14,227 nucleotides of DNA from a bacterium (GCA_030630075.1 DAOVNS010000029.1:1-14227), one strand, 5' to 3'; numbered from the stretch's first letter, positions 1-7,477 are shown. The notes: generated by a model from the sequence alone, not told the origin. A program made the numbers and translations.

Positions 1-999
1 ATTTTAATTTGTGATAAAAAAATCACAACAATGAAAGATCTTCTTCCTGTTCTTGAACAAGTTGCAAAACAAGGTTCATCACTTTTAATTATTGCAGAAG
101 ATATTGAAGGCGAAGCGCTTGCAACATTAGTAGTTAACAAAATGCGCGGAACATTAAATGTTGTAGCTGTTAAAGCTCCAGGTTTTGGTGATCGTCGCAA
201 AGCAATGTTAGAAGATATTGCTATTTTAACTGGTGGAAAAATGGTTTCTGATGATCTTGGAGTAAAGCTCGAAAGCATTACTTTAGGTGATCTTGGTTCT
301 GCAAAAAAAATAAGAATATCAAAAGACAATACAACAATTGTTGATGGAAAAGGTAAACAAAAAGATATTCAAGCAAGAATTGTACAAATCAATGCAGAAA
401 TTAATGCAACAACATCCGATTACGATAAAGAAAAACTTCAAGAACGTTTGGCTAAACTTTCTGAAGGTGTTGCTGTAATAAAAATTGGTGCTGCAACGGA
501 AACAGAAATGAAAGAGAAAAAAGATAGAGTTGATGATGCTCTGCATGCAACTCGCGCTGCTGTTGAAGAAGGAATTGTTCCTGGTGGTGGAATTGCACTT
601 CTTCGTGCACAAAAAGTTTTAGGCAATTTAAAGCTTTCCGGCGACCAAGCAATTGGTGCACAAATTATTAAACGTTCTTTAGAAGAACCTGCAAGAATTA
701 TTATTTCTAATGCAGGCCAAGAAGCTTCAGTTGTAATTGATAAAATTAAAAATTCAAAAGAAGTGAATTTTGGTTTTGATGCAAAAACTGAAAAATATGT
801 AGACATGATCAAATCAGGAATTGTTGATCCTGCAAAAGTTACCAGATCTGCATTGCAGCATGCATCTTCTATCGCGGGACTGTTGCTAACAACAGAAGCA
901 ATGGTTTCTGATATTCCAGAAGAAAAATCTGCTGCACCTGCGGCGCCTGGAATGGGCGGCATGCCTGGTGGCATGGGTGGAATGCCAGGAATGTACTAA
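1..999 (+). CDS. groEL: Chaperonin GroEL (Hsp60), C-terminal part; 5' end outside window
   Basis: Large subunit of the cytosolic GroEL-GroES folding chamber, which refolds client proteins using ATP. The frame is open from base 1, so the gene starts upstream; about 332 residues are visible, corresponding to E. coli residues from about 220 to the end. The visible part begins in the apical domain (DKKI then LLPVLE) and passes through the highly conserved [20 protein letters not shown] and [14 protein letters not shown] stretches. It then enters the intermediate and equatorial domains (EEGIVPGGG, and near the end [13 protein letters not shown]). It finishes with the Gly-Gly-Met-rich tail typical of GroEL ([16 protein letters not shown]). 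A Rho-independent terminator follows, so groEL is the last gene of its transcript. groES would be expected upstream but cannot be seen. No damage is visible. Confidence 0.98.
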   Translation: MLICDKKITTMKDLLPVLEQVAKQGSSLLIIAEDIEGEALATLVVNKMRGTLNVVAVKAPGFGDRRKAMLEDIAILTGGKMVSDDLGVKLESITLGDLGSAKKIRISKDNTTIVDGKGKQKDIQARIVQINAEINATTSDYDKEKLQERLAKLSEGVAVIKIGAATETEMKEKKDRVDDALHATRAAVEEGIVPGGGIALLRAQKVLGNLKLSGDQAIGAQIIKRSLEEPARIIISNAGQEASVVIDKIKNSKEVNFGFDAKTEKYVDMIKSGIVDPAKVTRSALQHASSIAGLLLTTEAMVSDIPEEKSAAPAAPGMGGMPGGMGGMPGMY

Positions 1000-1019
1000 A
1001 AATAAATTTAGTTTTTAGT

Positions 1020-1055
1020 AAAAGGGCTCGTAAAATTTACGAGCCCTTTTTTATT
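1020..1055 (+). terminator. Rho-independent terminator of groEL
   Basis: A near-perfect hairpin lies 20 nt after the groEL stop: AAAAGGGCTCGTAAA pairs with TTTACGAGCCCTTTT, followed by further Ts. The GC-rich heart (GGGCTCG/CGAGCCC) stands out in this AT-rich DNA. It should separate groEL from the downstream cluster. Confidence 0.93.
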
Positions 1056-1092
1056 CTTGCTTAGCTTTGAAACTAGCTTTTTAGTACTTATT

Positions 1093-1121
1093 TTGTTATT
1101 TGTATTCTTCCTATGTAAAAT
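1093..1121 (+). promoter_or_regulatory. Predicted sigma70-type promoter for the 1175-3912 cluster
   Basis: TTGTTA (1093-1098), a 17-nt spacer and TAAAAT (1116-1121) resemble TTGACA-N17-TATAAT. It lies between the groEL terminator and the first gene of the next cluster. The expected start near 1128 leaves a leader of about 47 nt before the ATG at 1175. In AT-rich DNA chance matches are common, so this is only moderately supported. Confidence 0.45.
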
Positions 1122-1174
1122 ACATTTATATTTTGTTTATATCATTGAAAATTTTATTCTTTGATTGGAGGAGC

Positions 1175-2110
1175 ATGATTATCAAAAAAAAGATATTTTG
1201 TTTTTTACTTTCTTTCTTTTGTATTCAATCTGTTTTTTCTATGCAAGTTGGTAAAGATACTTATCAAGAAAATGTTCAGGTTATTGACAAAGAATTTATT
1301 AAGACAGCTTGTAATGTCTATGCAGAGATTTGTGGTATTAATAGTCAGCCTGTTTCGTCAGATTTTTCAATATTATTATATAGATTAATTGTTGAAGTTT
1401 TATCTCTTGATACTAAGGTTGATGACAAAACAAATAATATAAATGGATTAGCTCATTTTTTTGCGCTATCAAAAAGATTTTATGAAATTGTAAGATTTGA
1501 AAACTTACGCTTAGGAAAAGAGAGTGTTATTTTAGATAATAAAGATTTTATTTTGAAATTTATAATTTTATGGTCTTTGTCTGAACATTTATTACAAGAT
1601 CAGCCTTGCATTTTGAGCTATTATTTTACAACTGTCTTGTATTACGTTTTTTATTTTAATAAAGACCTTTTTTGGGATTTTTTTGATAAATATTGTTGTG
1701 TTGATTTTAAAGCATTTGCTAATTATATTTTTACTCATGATCGAATTTTTGTACTTAATCAGGGATATGATTTTAAAGATCTAATTTTGCAATATTTTAT
1801 TTCAGAATTTTCTGTTTTATCTTTTACTCCTGAAAGAATAGAATTATTTTTATCAAATATTGTTTTTGAGACTAAGTACAAGAGGGATTTGTTTTTCGGA
1901 AAACGTAATTTTTCGTTATTTTATTTCATGAAAGATTTTGTATTCCTTCGGGAAAATATGTCTGTGGTTTTGCGGGATGAATTTGATGAGTGCAAAACAA
2001 GAGAAAGTATATTTGGGGATGAACAAAGAAAAGTATTAAATGAATTGAATTTTTATTTGTATGTTTCACTTGAAGAAATAGAACAAATTAAAGGTCTTTT
2101 CTATGTGTAA
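1175..2110 (+). CDS. Exported protein of unknown family, coupled to the phosphatase gene
   Basis: 311 residues; I do not recognise the family. The N-terminus is a textbook signal peptide: a MIIKKK basic start, a hydrophobic core (FCFLLSFFCIQ) and a likely cut after SVFS near residue 22. The mature part looks helical and rich in Phe, Tyr, Leu and acidic residues, with no further obvious membrane segment and no catalytic motif I can name. An in-frame TTG at 1100 would add 25 residues, but it lies upstream of the predicted -10 box and would bury the signal peptide. The ATG at 1175 follows GGAGGAG (1167-1173), unusually close but strong, so I chose it. The last 8 nt overlap the next gene, which implies translational coupling and a shared role with the exported phosphatase. 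Confidence 0.85.
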   Translation: MIIKKKIFCFLLSFFCIQSVFSMQVGKDTYQENVQVIDKEFIKTACNVYAEICGINSQPVSSDFSILLYRLIVEVLSLDTKVDDKTNNINGLAHFFALSKRFYEIVRFENLRLGKESVILDNKDFILKFIILWSLSEHLLQDQPCILSYYFTTVLYYVFYFNKDLFWDFFDKYCCVDFKAFANYIFTHDRIFVLNQGYDFKDLILQYFISEFSVLSFTPERIELFLSNIVFETKYKRDLFFGKRNFSLFYFMKDFVFLRENMSVVLRDEFDECKTRESIFGDEQRKVLNELNFYLYVSLEEIEQIKGLFYV

Positions 2111-3656
2111 ACTTAAAAAAAGTTTTTTAATTTTGTTGTTATTCTTTTTTATATTTTCTTCAAAAATATTTTTTATGGGTTCGGTTGGTTTTGAAGCTAA
2201 ATCTCCAGGTGATTTTATTAATAAAGTTACGCTATCTTCGTGGACATATGACGCCGAAATTAATACAGATCAATTTTTAGAAATATCGCATGCATTTATT
2301 GATATGATGACTGAATGGGCAGGCAACGATTTTTTATGGATTAATAATGAAATTCCGAGAGATAATAAAGTTAATTATATCTCTAGAAATTATAGTTTTT
2401 GCGAAGCTTGTGAGAGAAGAAGAGGTAAAACTTTTTTAGAATTTGATTATTTATTAAATTATATTGCAAAGTGGATTTTGCCTGGACGTTGTAAGGTGGA
2501 TTTTATTGGTGATATTCATGGGGATTTCTATACGATTAAAGAAATATTACTTGATATGCAAAACAATGATTTCATAAATGAAAATATGATCATAGCGAAA
2601 GATTATAGAATTGTTTTTTTGGGTGATTATATTGATCGCGGTGGGTTTAGTTTAAAAGTTTTTGCAACAGCGATGTTGCTTGCTGCAAAAAATCCGGGAA
2701 AAGTTTTCTTGTTAAGAGGTAATCACGAAGATATTTGTGTTTCTTACAATACTCCTTCTTACGGATTTAAAACGGAAATTGAAAATATAGAACGAGATGA
2801 TTTTAAGCGAACTAGTATTTTAAATAATTTAACAAAAGCGTTTGAATTTTTACTTGCAGCATTATTAGTTGGATATTCAGAAGATGATAAGTTTAAATGT
2901 CAATTATCTGTGCATGGATGTCCGGATATAAGATTAGATTATCGCAGATTTTCAGCAGTTTCGCCCAATGATCAAGCAAATGGAGTTTGGTTAAAAGAAG
3001 TTTCAAGAGATGATTTTTTTACCAAAACAGAATTTAAGAAATTGATATTCGAATATTTAAAAACTATTTCAAATGAAGGAATTGATGATTTTTCAGCTAG
3101 TCTTGTTTTTGATCAAAAAGATGTAATTGCTTATTTCAATAATGTTTGTCCTATAATTGGTTTTTTGTGGAATGATATTAGTTTTGATGGAGATTTTGCT
3201 GATAATATGATAAAAAGTAGTGGTCGCGGAGATGGTTTAATAAGAATACATTATAATTTTATTAAATATTTTTTTAATAAAATGAGTGATGCAAATATCG
3301 AATTTGTTGGAATTATTCGAGGACATGAGCATTACTTGCCAAAATATATTTTGCAGTTAGAACAGGGGCTTCCAAGGATTCCTTATCTTTTTTATACTCC
3401 CGCAGTTGGTTTAATGTTTTTTGGAAATTATTCTATTTGGTGTAAGACTCTACAATGCAATTGGACGAATCCTGTTTGGAGCAGTAATTTTGCAGTACAT
3501 ACTTTAATTAGTGGTTGTATTGTTGGTGAGTTTTTTATTAATTACAACCCTACTTATTTAGAGATGGAATATCGAGGGAGTGATGTTTGGTTGTTTACTC
3601 CTCGTGAGTGTTGTCGGGAGCATCAGAATTCAGGACGACTTGATTTAGATCTTTAA
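2103..3656 (+). CDS. Exported PPP-family (eukaryote-type) Ser/Thr phosphatase-like metallophosphoesterase
   Basis: Probable dinuclear-metal phosphoesterase of 517 residues. All PPP landmarks occur in order: GDIHG (136-140), GDYIDRG (174-180), LLRGNHED (about 203-210), a YGF after the GNHE box, VHG with His271, LWND, a downstream RGDG, and RGHEH with His408. FLGDYIDRG and LLRGNHE are almost the wording of eukaryotic PP1/PP2A, and the later LWND and RG...H blocks also follow the PPP fold order. One deviation is HGC in place of the usual HGG. The protein starts with a signal peptide (MCKLKK then LLLFFFIFSSKIFF), with a mature start near residue 25, so it acts outside the cytoplasm or is passed on for secretion. 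Its start lies inside the end of the upstream gene (8-nt overlap), after AAAGG. About 110 residues precede the catalytic domain. Substrate is unknown; host phosphoproteins are an inference. Confidence 0.9.
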   Translation: MCKLKKSFLILLLFFFIFSSKIFFMGSVGFEAKSPGDFINKVTLSSWTYDAEINTDQFLEISHAFIDMMTEWAGNDFLWINNEIPRDNKVNYISRNYSFCEACERRRGKTFLEFDYLLNYIAKWILPGRCKVDFIGDIHGDFYTIKEILLDMQNNDFINENMIIAKDYRIVFLGDYIDRGGFSLKVFATAMLLAAKNPGKVFLLRGNHEDICVSYNTPSYGFKTEIENIERDDFKRTSILNNLTKAFEFLLAALLVGYSEDDKFKCQLSVHGCPDIRLDYRRFSAVSPNDQANGVWLKEVSRDDFFTKTEFKKLIFEYLKTISNEGIDDFSASLVFDQKDVIAYFNNVCPIIGFLWNDISFDGDFADNMIKSSGRGDGLIRIHYNFIKYFFNKMSDANIEFVGIIRGHEHYLPKYILQLEQGLPRIPYLFYTPAVGLMFFGNYSIWCKTLQCNWTNPVWSSNFAVHTLISGCIVGEFFINYNPTYLEMEYRGSDVWLFTPRECCREHQNSGRLDLDL

Positions 3657-3732
3657 TTAGGATAAATATCTGAAATTGGCTGATAGCCATAATCTGTTTT
3701 ACAACTTTTTTGACACTATTTTATGTAAATGG

Positions 3733-3912
3733 ATGGTTATGTTTTTGAGGATATTATTTGTATCCTTTTCTCTTTTTTCTTTCAATCAAAAAGTTTTGCC
3801 TATGCTTTCTCCTGTGCAAATCGATGGGCAGATTTATAATTTTTGTGAATTAAATTCTTTAAAAGAATCCAATGTATATATTAAAAATACTACTATAACG
3901 CAAAATCAATAA
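3733..3912 (+). CDS. Possible tiny exported protein (59 aa)
   Basis: This short frame lies 76 nt after the phosphatase stop. From the ATG at 3733 it encodes 59 residues that begin with a plausible signal peptide (MVMFLRILFVSFSLFSF, likely cut near VLP or PML), leaving about 35 mature residues (after which VQIDGQIYNF follows). A second ATG lies at 3739, and an in-frame TTG at 3676 would add 19 residues ahead of the hydrophobic stretch. I prefer the ATG because it puts the charged and hydrophobic segments in signal-peptide order. No convincing Shine-Dalgarno sequence precedes it. It could be a small effector, the third member of the cluster, or the 5' stub of a broken exported gene. No family recognised. 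Confidence 0.4.
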   Translation: MVMFLRILFVSFSLFSFNQKVLPMLSPVQIDGQIYNFCELNSLKESNVYIKNTTITQNQ

Positions 3913-3932
3913 TTTTATGATTTAGAGTTTGA

Positions 3933-4370
3933 TTAAAAATCTTTTTTAGATTCTTGAAGTAATTTTTCCATCAAATTTAAATATGCGGGTATGTGTTCTG
4001 AAATTGTATTGGCAAGATCTTCTTTGTAGGTATGAGTTGTCAAATTGCGATCATCAACCATTTCTATAAGTTTTTCTGTTTCTTGCGTATTTACTAGATT
4101 AGCTTGCAGACAGCTTCTAAATATTGGTTTTGGAGAGTTTTGGGTGATTCCTTTTATTTGTAATAAGTACTCTTTTAAATATTTCCAAAGGGTATCCACG
4201 GAGTATTCAAATCTTTGAATCAATGAATCCCTCATGATTTTACGTTCTGTTTCAGTATCAATAAATTCTAAAGTTAAAATTTTGTTTTTTTGATTTATTA
4301 AATTTACCACTTCTCTTAAGCTTGTTATTGCTTGTTTGGTAGACTCATATTTAAGTTTTAATGTTTCCAT
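3933..4370 (-). CDS. HEPN toxin (HepT-like / HI0074 nucleotidyltransferase substrate-binding family)
   Basis: 145-residue all-helical protein matching the HI0074-type family that partners minimal nucleotidyltransferases. It carries the HEPN ribonuclease motif as Arg108-Asn-Leu-Thr-Thr-His113-Thr-Tyr115, which fits RX4HXY exactly. In characterised MntA/HepT (type VII) pairs, Arg and His form the RNase site, and the Tyr is the residue the partner modifies with AMP to silence the toxin. The gene is downstream of its partner and overlaps it by 13 nt, so the two are made together. It ends 20 nt from the convergent small frame at 3912, with no clear terminator between. Function as a toxin is inferred from family and motif; some members of this family may lack toxicity. 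Confidence 0.85.
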   Translation of the reverse strand: METLKLKYESTKQAITSLREVVNLINQKNKILTLEFIDTETERKIMRDSLIQRFEYSVDTLWKYLKEYLLQIKGITQNSPKPIFRSCLQANLVNTQETEKLIEMVDDRNLTTHTYKEDLANTISEHIPAYLNLMEKLLQESKKDF

Positions 4371-4648
4371 AGAATTCCATCGTTTTTTATTTGTTTTTTC
4401 ATTTCGTTAGTTATTGCGTGCATATCTACAACATCAACAAAATAAGGAATTATTGATTCTTCTATATCCTCTTTAATTTGGCTAAGATTACTTGTTTGAA
4501 TTTTTTTTTCGCAATTAATTGCGATATCTATATCTGATCCTGGAGAGTGGGTTTTTCTAGCTCTTGATCCAAACAAATAGATTTTACATTCCGGAATATA
4601 TTTATTTATTATTTCTAAAATTATTTTCTTATATTTATCATTTAGCAT
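4358..4648 (-). CDS. Minimal nucleotidyltransferase (MNT) antitoxin, MntA-like
   Basis: 96-residue DNA polymerase beta-type nucleotidyltransferase (NTP_transf_2 fold). The active-site signature GSX10DXD is complete: Gly27-Ser28, ten residues, Asp39-Ile-Asp41, in the context LFGSRARKTHSPGSDIDIA. The third acidic position is probably Asp72 in FVDVVD. In type VII toxin-antitoxin systems this enzyme transfers AMP from ATP to a tyrosine of the HEPN toxin. It is the first gene of the pair and its end overlaps the HEPN start by 13 nt. An AGGG sequence 8-9 nt before the ATG is a reasonable ribosome site. It resembles the HI0073/HI0074 gene order (MNT then HEPN). Confidence 0.88.
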   Translation of the reverse strand: MLNDKYKKIILEIINKYIPECKIYLFGSRARKTHSPGSDIDIAINCEKKIQTSNLSQIKEDIEESIIPYFVDVVDMHAITNEMKKQIKNDGILWKH

Positions 4649-4737
4649 TTAGTTTTACCCTAAGACTTGTCATTCGTTTGTTTTGTGCTTTATTTGAATA
4701 TACGTATAATGAAATTCAAAAACAAAAATGGGCATAA

Positions 4738-5400
4738 TTATTCTGTTTTTAGACCTAGAACATAGTGACGCACAACTTTTCGCAGAATTAAAAGTACGGC
4801 AAAAAATGTCCATCCCATTCCTCTAGCAAAAAATGATAAGTTAATTATTAAGAAAAATTCGGCTAATAATATAGCAAAATTTTTTATATATTCTTCCTTA
4901 AAAAAAGATATTAATGTGTCTCTAAAGAATAAGAGTGAGACAAATGGAATCCATGCTGCTTTGTAGTAATCACCAATAAAATACCAGGAAAAAATTATAG
5001 AAATAAAACTGACCGTGGCTAATATCAAAGATAATTTGCGGGTTGTTTTTTTATTTTCAACAACAGATCCGATAAAACCTTCTGGTGAATAAAAGGTTAA
5101 AAATAATCCAACAAGAAAAATAGATATAAAAAGTGTGGCATAAACAAATTTGCCGTATATAAATTGTAAAAACTTTATATTTAAAACATTCATCACCAAT
5201 CCACCAATTAAAAAATAGTTTATTCCCATTAAAAATGGATCAGTTTTAATATTTTTTTTAAAAGAAATGATAGCGTTTGCTGCAGATATTGTTCCTGCAA
5301 TAATAAATGCCATTTTCCAACTTTGAGTAAATCTGTGAGATATAATAAATATTGTTAATGGTAAAAATGGTAAAAAACTACGAATTGCAGGCTTTTTCAT
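4738..5400 (-). CDS. Multi-pass inner-membrane protein of unknown function
   Basis: 220 residues with about seven hydrophobic segments, roughly at 8-24, 29-47, 55-75, 86-105, 121-142, 147-162 and 170-208. Lys and Arg between segments fit cytoplasmic loops. Short segments, a Pro-rich start (SFLPFLPL) and no nucleotide-binding or transport signature leave the family open. It vaguely resembles the septation-type YciB layout, but I cannot support that name. The start is well set: AAAAAGGA lies 6-7 nt before the ATG. It is divergent from the NUDIX gene, and a consensus -35 (TTGACA) in the 118-nt gap points toward it. Eighty-nine nt separate its stop from the MNT start. Confidence 0.8.
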   Translation of the reverse strand: MKKPAIRSFLPFLPLTIFIISHRFTQSWKMAFIIAGTISAANAIISFKKNIKTDPFLMGINYFLIGGLVMNVLNIKFLQFIYGKFVYATLFISIFLVGLFLTFYSPEGFIGSVVENKKTTRKLSLILATVSFISIIFSWYFIGDYYKAAWIPFVSLLFFRDTLISFFKEEYIKNFAILLAEFFLIINLSFFARGMGWTFFAVLLILRKVVRHYVLGLKTE

Positions 5401-5456
5401 TTGTTTCCTTTTTGTTTTTCATATAGTTTATTTAAAAAGCTTTTTAGCTATAAAAA

Positions 5457-5484
5457 TTTATGATTTCAGTGTGTAAGTTGTCAA
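5457..5484 (-). promoter_or_regulatory. Predicted promoter for the membrane protein gene
   Basis: On the minus strand a perfect TTGACA (5484-5479), a 16-nt spacer and CATAAA (5462-5457) lie about 57 nt before the membrane-protein start, in the divergent gap with the NUDIX gene. The -35 is consensus; the -10 matches four of six positions. Confidence 0.4.
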
Positions 5485-5518
5485 TCTTTTTTTATTTAAA
5501 TTCTTGTGGAGATAAAAA

Positions 5519-5962
5519 GTGCAAAAAGAACGATTTAAGTTAATTCCAGCGGTTTGGCTAATATTTAATCAAGATGATAAAATATTACTTTTAAAAAGAA
5601 AAAATACTGGTTGGGAGGATGGCAATTATTCTATTCCTGCTGGAAAGCTTGATGGAAATGAAACGGTAATTCGAGCAGCAATTCGTGAAGCAAAAGAAGA
5701 ATTGGGTTTAATTATTAATCAAAATAATTTAGATGTTGTGCATGTTTTGCACAAAAGAAATATCGATGGCGAAGAAACAATTGATTTCTTTTTAAATGTA
5801 TCAAATTGGGAAGGTGTTCCCGAAAATACTGAACCACACAAATGCGAAAATCTTGAATGGTTTGAATTGAGCAACATGCCAGAAAATATGGTTGGATGTT
5901 TAAAACATGTTCTAAAAAAACTAGAAAAAAATATTTATTACAGTGAGTTTGGTTGGGAATAA
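5519..5962 (+). CDS. NUDIX hydrolase (MutT-like)
   Basis: 147-residue cytosolic NUDIX pyrophosphohydrolase, cutting a nucleoside diphosphate linked to some group X with the help of Mg2+. The NUDIX box GX5EX7REUXEEXGU is complete: Gly42, Glu48, Arg56-Glu57, Glu60-Glu61, Gly63 and Leu64. The preceding WEDGNYSIPAG stretch is typical of small MutT-type enzymes. Start is GTG at 5519, preceded by GGAG with an 8-nt spacer; no better ATG lies upstream. The substrate cannot be read from sequence; oxidised dNTPs or housekeeping nucleotides are possible. It converges on the SDR gene with only 3 nt between the stop codons and no room for a separate terminator, so the two transcripts must overlap at their 3' ends. 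Confidence 0.95.
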   Translation: MQKERFKLIPAVWLIFNQDDKILLLKRKNTGWEDGNYSIPAGKLDGNETVIRAAIREAKEELGLIINQNNLDVVHVLHKRNIDGEETIDFFLNVSNWEGVPENTEPHKCENLEWFELSNMPENMVGCLKHVLKKLEKNIYYSEFGWE

Positions 5963-5965
5963 ATT

Positions 5966-6853
5966 TTATCTAATTCTCCACCAGTCAGCATTATAAATAC
6001 AATCTGGTAGATATTCTAAAAGCAATGCAACAAGTTGCCAACGTTTTGTGATATAAGCCTTTTTTTCCTTGTTTTTGATTGCCTCATAAATTTGATCAGT
6101 TGCTTTTTTTAGCGGTGCAACCCAATAAGTGTCTGGCATTTGACTAAATTGAGTATGATCGGCATCAATCCATCCTGGAATAATTTCTGTAATATAAACT
6201 GGAATTTTATTTTGAATAAAATAATTTCTTACACCTTCAAGATATTTAGACATAAATGCTTTTGATCCAGAATATTCTGGACACAAAGCGTTTCCTCGAG
6301 CTGCATCAATAGAAGAAATTCCAACTAAGTGTCCATGCCTTTGTTTTTCAAAAAATTCTCTTGCAACATCTGCCATTGCCCAAAAACCTTTAAGATCAAC
6401 ATCGATTGTACTTTCTCTATTGGCTTTTCCTGTGAAAATTTCTTCAAAAGAACTAATGCTTATTACAATTAAATCTAATCCACTCATTTCTGTAACAAGT
6501 TCAGCTAATTTTTCGCGTGCGTCTTGAGTTTTTGTAACATCAATTTGTTTTATATATGTTTTTGGTTGTTGTATTGGTTGAGTTTGGGTTTGCGTAAAAT
6601 CTATTTGTGGTAAAAATTTATTTGTTTCTTGTATAAAGTTTTCTTCAATTTCTTGTGCTGTTATTTTGAGCTTTTCAGTTTTTCTTGATGCAAGGCCTAC
6701 AGCATAACCATTTTGTGCGAGTTTTTTTGCAATAGATTTGCCAATCCCGGAGCTTGCGCCAATTACGATTGCATTCTTACATTCCTGCAAATCTGCAAGC
6801 AACGAAGAAAAAATTAATAAACAAAATAACGGAAAAATAGAAACTTTTTTCAT
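5966..6853 (-). CDS. Short-chain dehydrogenase/reductase with an N-terminal signal peptide
   Basis: 295-residue SDR oxidoreductase. The Rossmann cofactor loop is Gly32-Ala-Ser-Ser-Gly36-Ile-Gly38, and the catalytic residues are Ser181, Tyr194 and Lys198 (YSGSK); the 13-residue Ser-Tyr gap is normal. PGW follows at about 226-228, as in classical SDRs. The usual NNAG block is replaced by ISISS (131-135). Two oddities stand out. Residues 1-20 (MKKVSIFPLFCLLIFSSLLA) form a clear signal peptide, unusual for an NAD(P)-dependent enzyme. Also, a Gln/Thr-rich insert (about 84-103, with TQTQTQ and QQP) sits between the first beta-alpha units. Substrate unknown. A weak promoter, TTGCAA-N18-TATTTT (6925-6896), lies in the 86-nt gap behind the cupin gene; co-transcription with the cupin is equally possible. 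Confidence 0.92.
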   Translation of the reverse strand: MKKVSIFPLFCLLIFSSLLADLQECKNAIVIGASSGIGKSIAKKLAQNGYAVGLASRKTEKLKITAQEIEENFIQETNKFLPQIDFTQTQTQPIQQPKTYIKQIDVTKTQDAREKLAELVTEMSGLDLIVISISSFEEIFTGKANRESTIDVDLKGFWAMADVAREFFEKQRHGHLVGISSIDAARGNALCPEYSGSKAFMSKYLEGVRNYFIQNKIPVYITEIIPGWIDADHTQFSQMPDTYWVAPLKKATDQIYEAIKNKEKKAYITKRWQLVALLLEYLPDCIYNADWWRIR

Positions 6854-6862
6854 TTTGATTCG

Positions 6863-6870
6863 CCCCCCTC
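6863..6870 (-). promoter_or_regulatory. G-run ribosome binding site of the SDR gene
   Basis: On the minus strand GAGGGGGG lies 9 nt before the SDR ATG. A run of six Gs is rare in DNA this AT-rich. The GAGG part pairs with 16S rRNA, while slippage in the G run would change the spacing. Confidence 0.5.
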
Positions 6871-6939
6871 AAAATTTATCCCCTTTTGCAAATTTAAAAT
6901 ACCAAAAAGTTTCTACGTCTTGCAACGAAATTGATTTTT

Positions 6940-7383
6940 TTAGTCTTCTGTTGGAATGAATAAAGACATTCTTTCTTTATCTTCAACAGATTTTGAGAAG
7001 TGACCTTTTCCCCAAGTATCTTCAACAAAAAAAACTTCCCCGGGGTTTATTGTTTGAATTCCTCCATCACTTACTTTAATTTCTACTGCGGCATCAAGAT
7101 TTACAATAAATTGTTTACGTGGCGCAGTGTGCCAAGAGTAATTATAGTTTGCGGGAGTTTTGCGAAACATAACACCCTTTCCAGGAATTAAATTGGAAAC
7201 AGAACCAATGTTTCCGCAATCATGGATTTCTATTTCTTTTGTTCCAAAATGAGACTCACCATTTTCGTCTGCCCAAATTCTTGTAATAGAAATCTTTTGA
7301 ATTGGTTTTTGAGTTAATTGATGAGCAATAATTGTGATTATCGATATTGATATCAAAAATATTATTGGAGTTATTTTTTTCAT
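6940..7383 (-). CDS. Exported or membrane-anchored cupin-domain protein
   Basis: 147 residues: an N-terminal hydrophobic segment (MKKITPIIFLISISIITIIA) acting as signal peptide or anchor, then a single cupin-type beta-barrel. Possible barrel ligands are His85 (in SWHTAPRKQF) and His128 (GKGHF), with the motif-2 start PGEVFFVEDTWGKGH at about 114-128. The classical HXH pair of motif 1 is not complete (WHTAP), so metal binding is uncertain. Cupins range from dioxygenases and isomerases to sugar or small-molecule binders; the substrate cannot be called. AAGGG about 10 nt before the ATG supports the start. It lies 86 nt upstream of the exported SDR gene on the same strand, so the two may serve one envelope pathway. 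Confidence 0.8.
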   Translation of the reverse strand: MKKITPIIFLISISIITIIAHQLTQKPIQKISITRIWADENGESHFGTKEIEIHDCGNIGSVSNLIPGKGVMFRKTPANYNYSWHTAPRKQFIVNLDAAVEIKVSDGGIQTINPGEVFFVEDTWGKGHFSKSVEDKERMSLFIPTED

Positions 7384-7477
7384 TACTTATAATCCCTTCA
7401 AAAAATTAATAGAAAATGTTGGGATCAAAGTATCAAATTAAATATATTATTGAAATGATGCTTTATTTAAAATATCA

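Noticed and set aside
438..974. Long minus-strand open frame opposite groEL
   Set aside because: Shadow of the groEL coding strand. It mirrors groEL codons, has no signal or ribosome site, and groEL is certain.
1100..1174. TTG start giving a 25-residue extension of the exported unknown protein
   Set aside because: It lies upstream of the predicted -10 box, has no ribosome site, and would put an extra hydrophobic stretch before an otherwise ideal signal peptide beginning at 1175.
3677..3689. TGGCT/AGCCA hairpin after the phosphatase gene
   Set aside because: Only 5 bp with no T-run directly following; too weak for a terminator.
4699..4708. TATACGTATA palindrome upstream of the MNT gene
   Set aside because: A 10-bp palindrome in AT-rich DNA is not rare, and no second half-site or clear promoter geometry surrounds it, so I do not call an operator.
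5434..5445. AAAAAGCTTTTT palindrome between the membrane protein and NUDIX genes
   Set aside because: Stem of A/T pairs with almost no GC; it does not look like a terminator and lies in a promoter region.
6738..6959. Plus-strand frame across the SDR/cupin gap
   Set aside because: Overlaps the SDR start and signal peptide coding region on the other strand and shows no features of its own.
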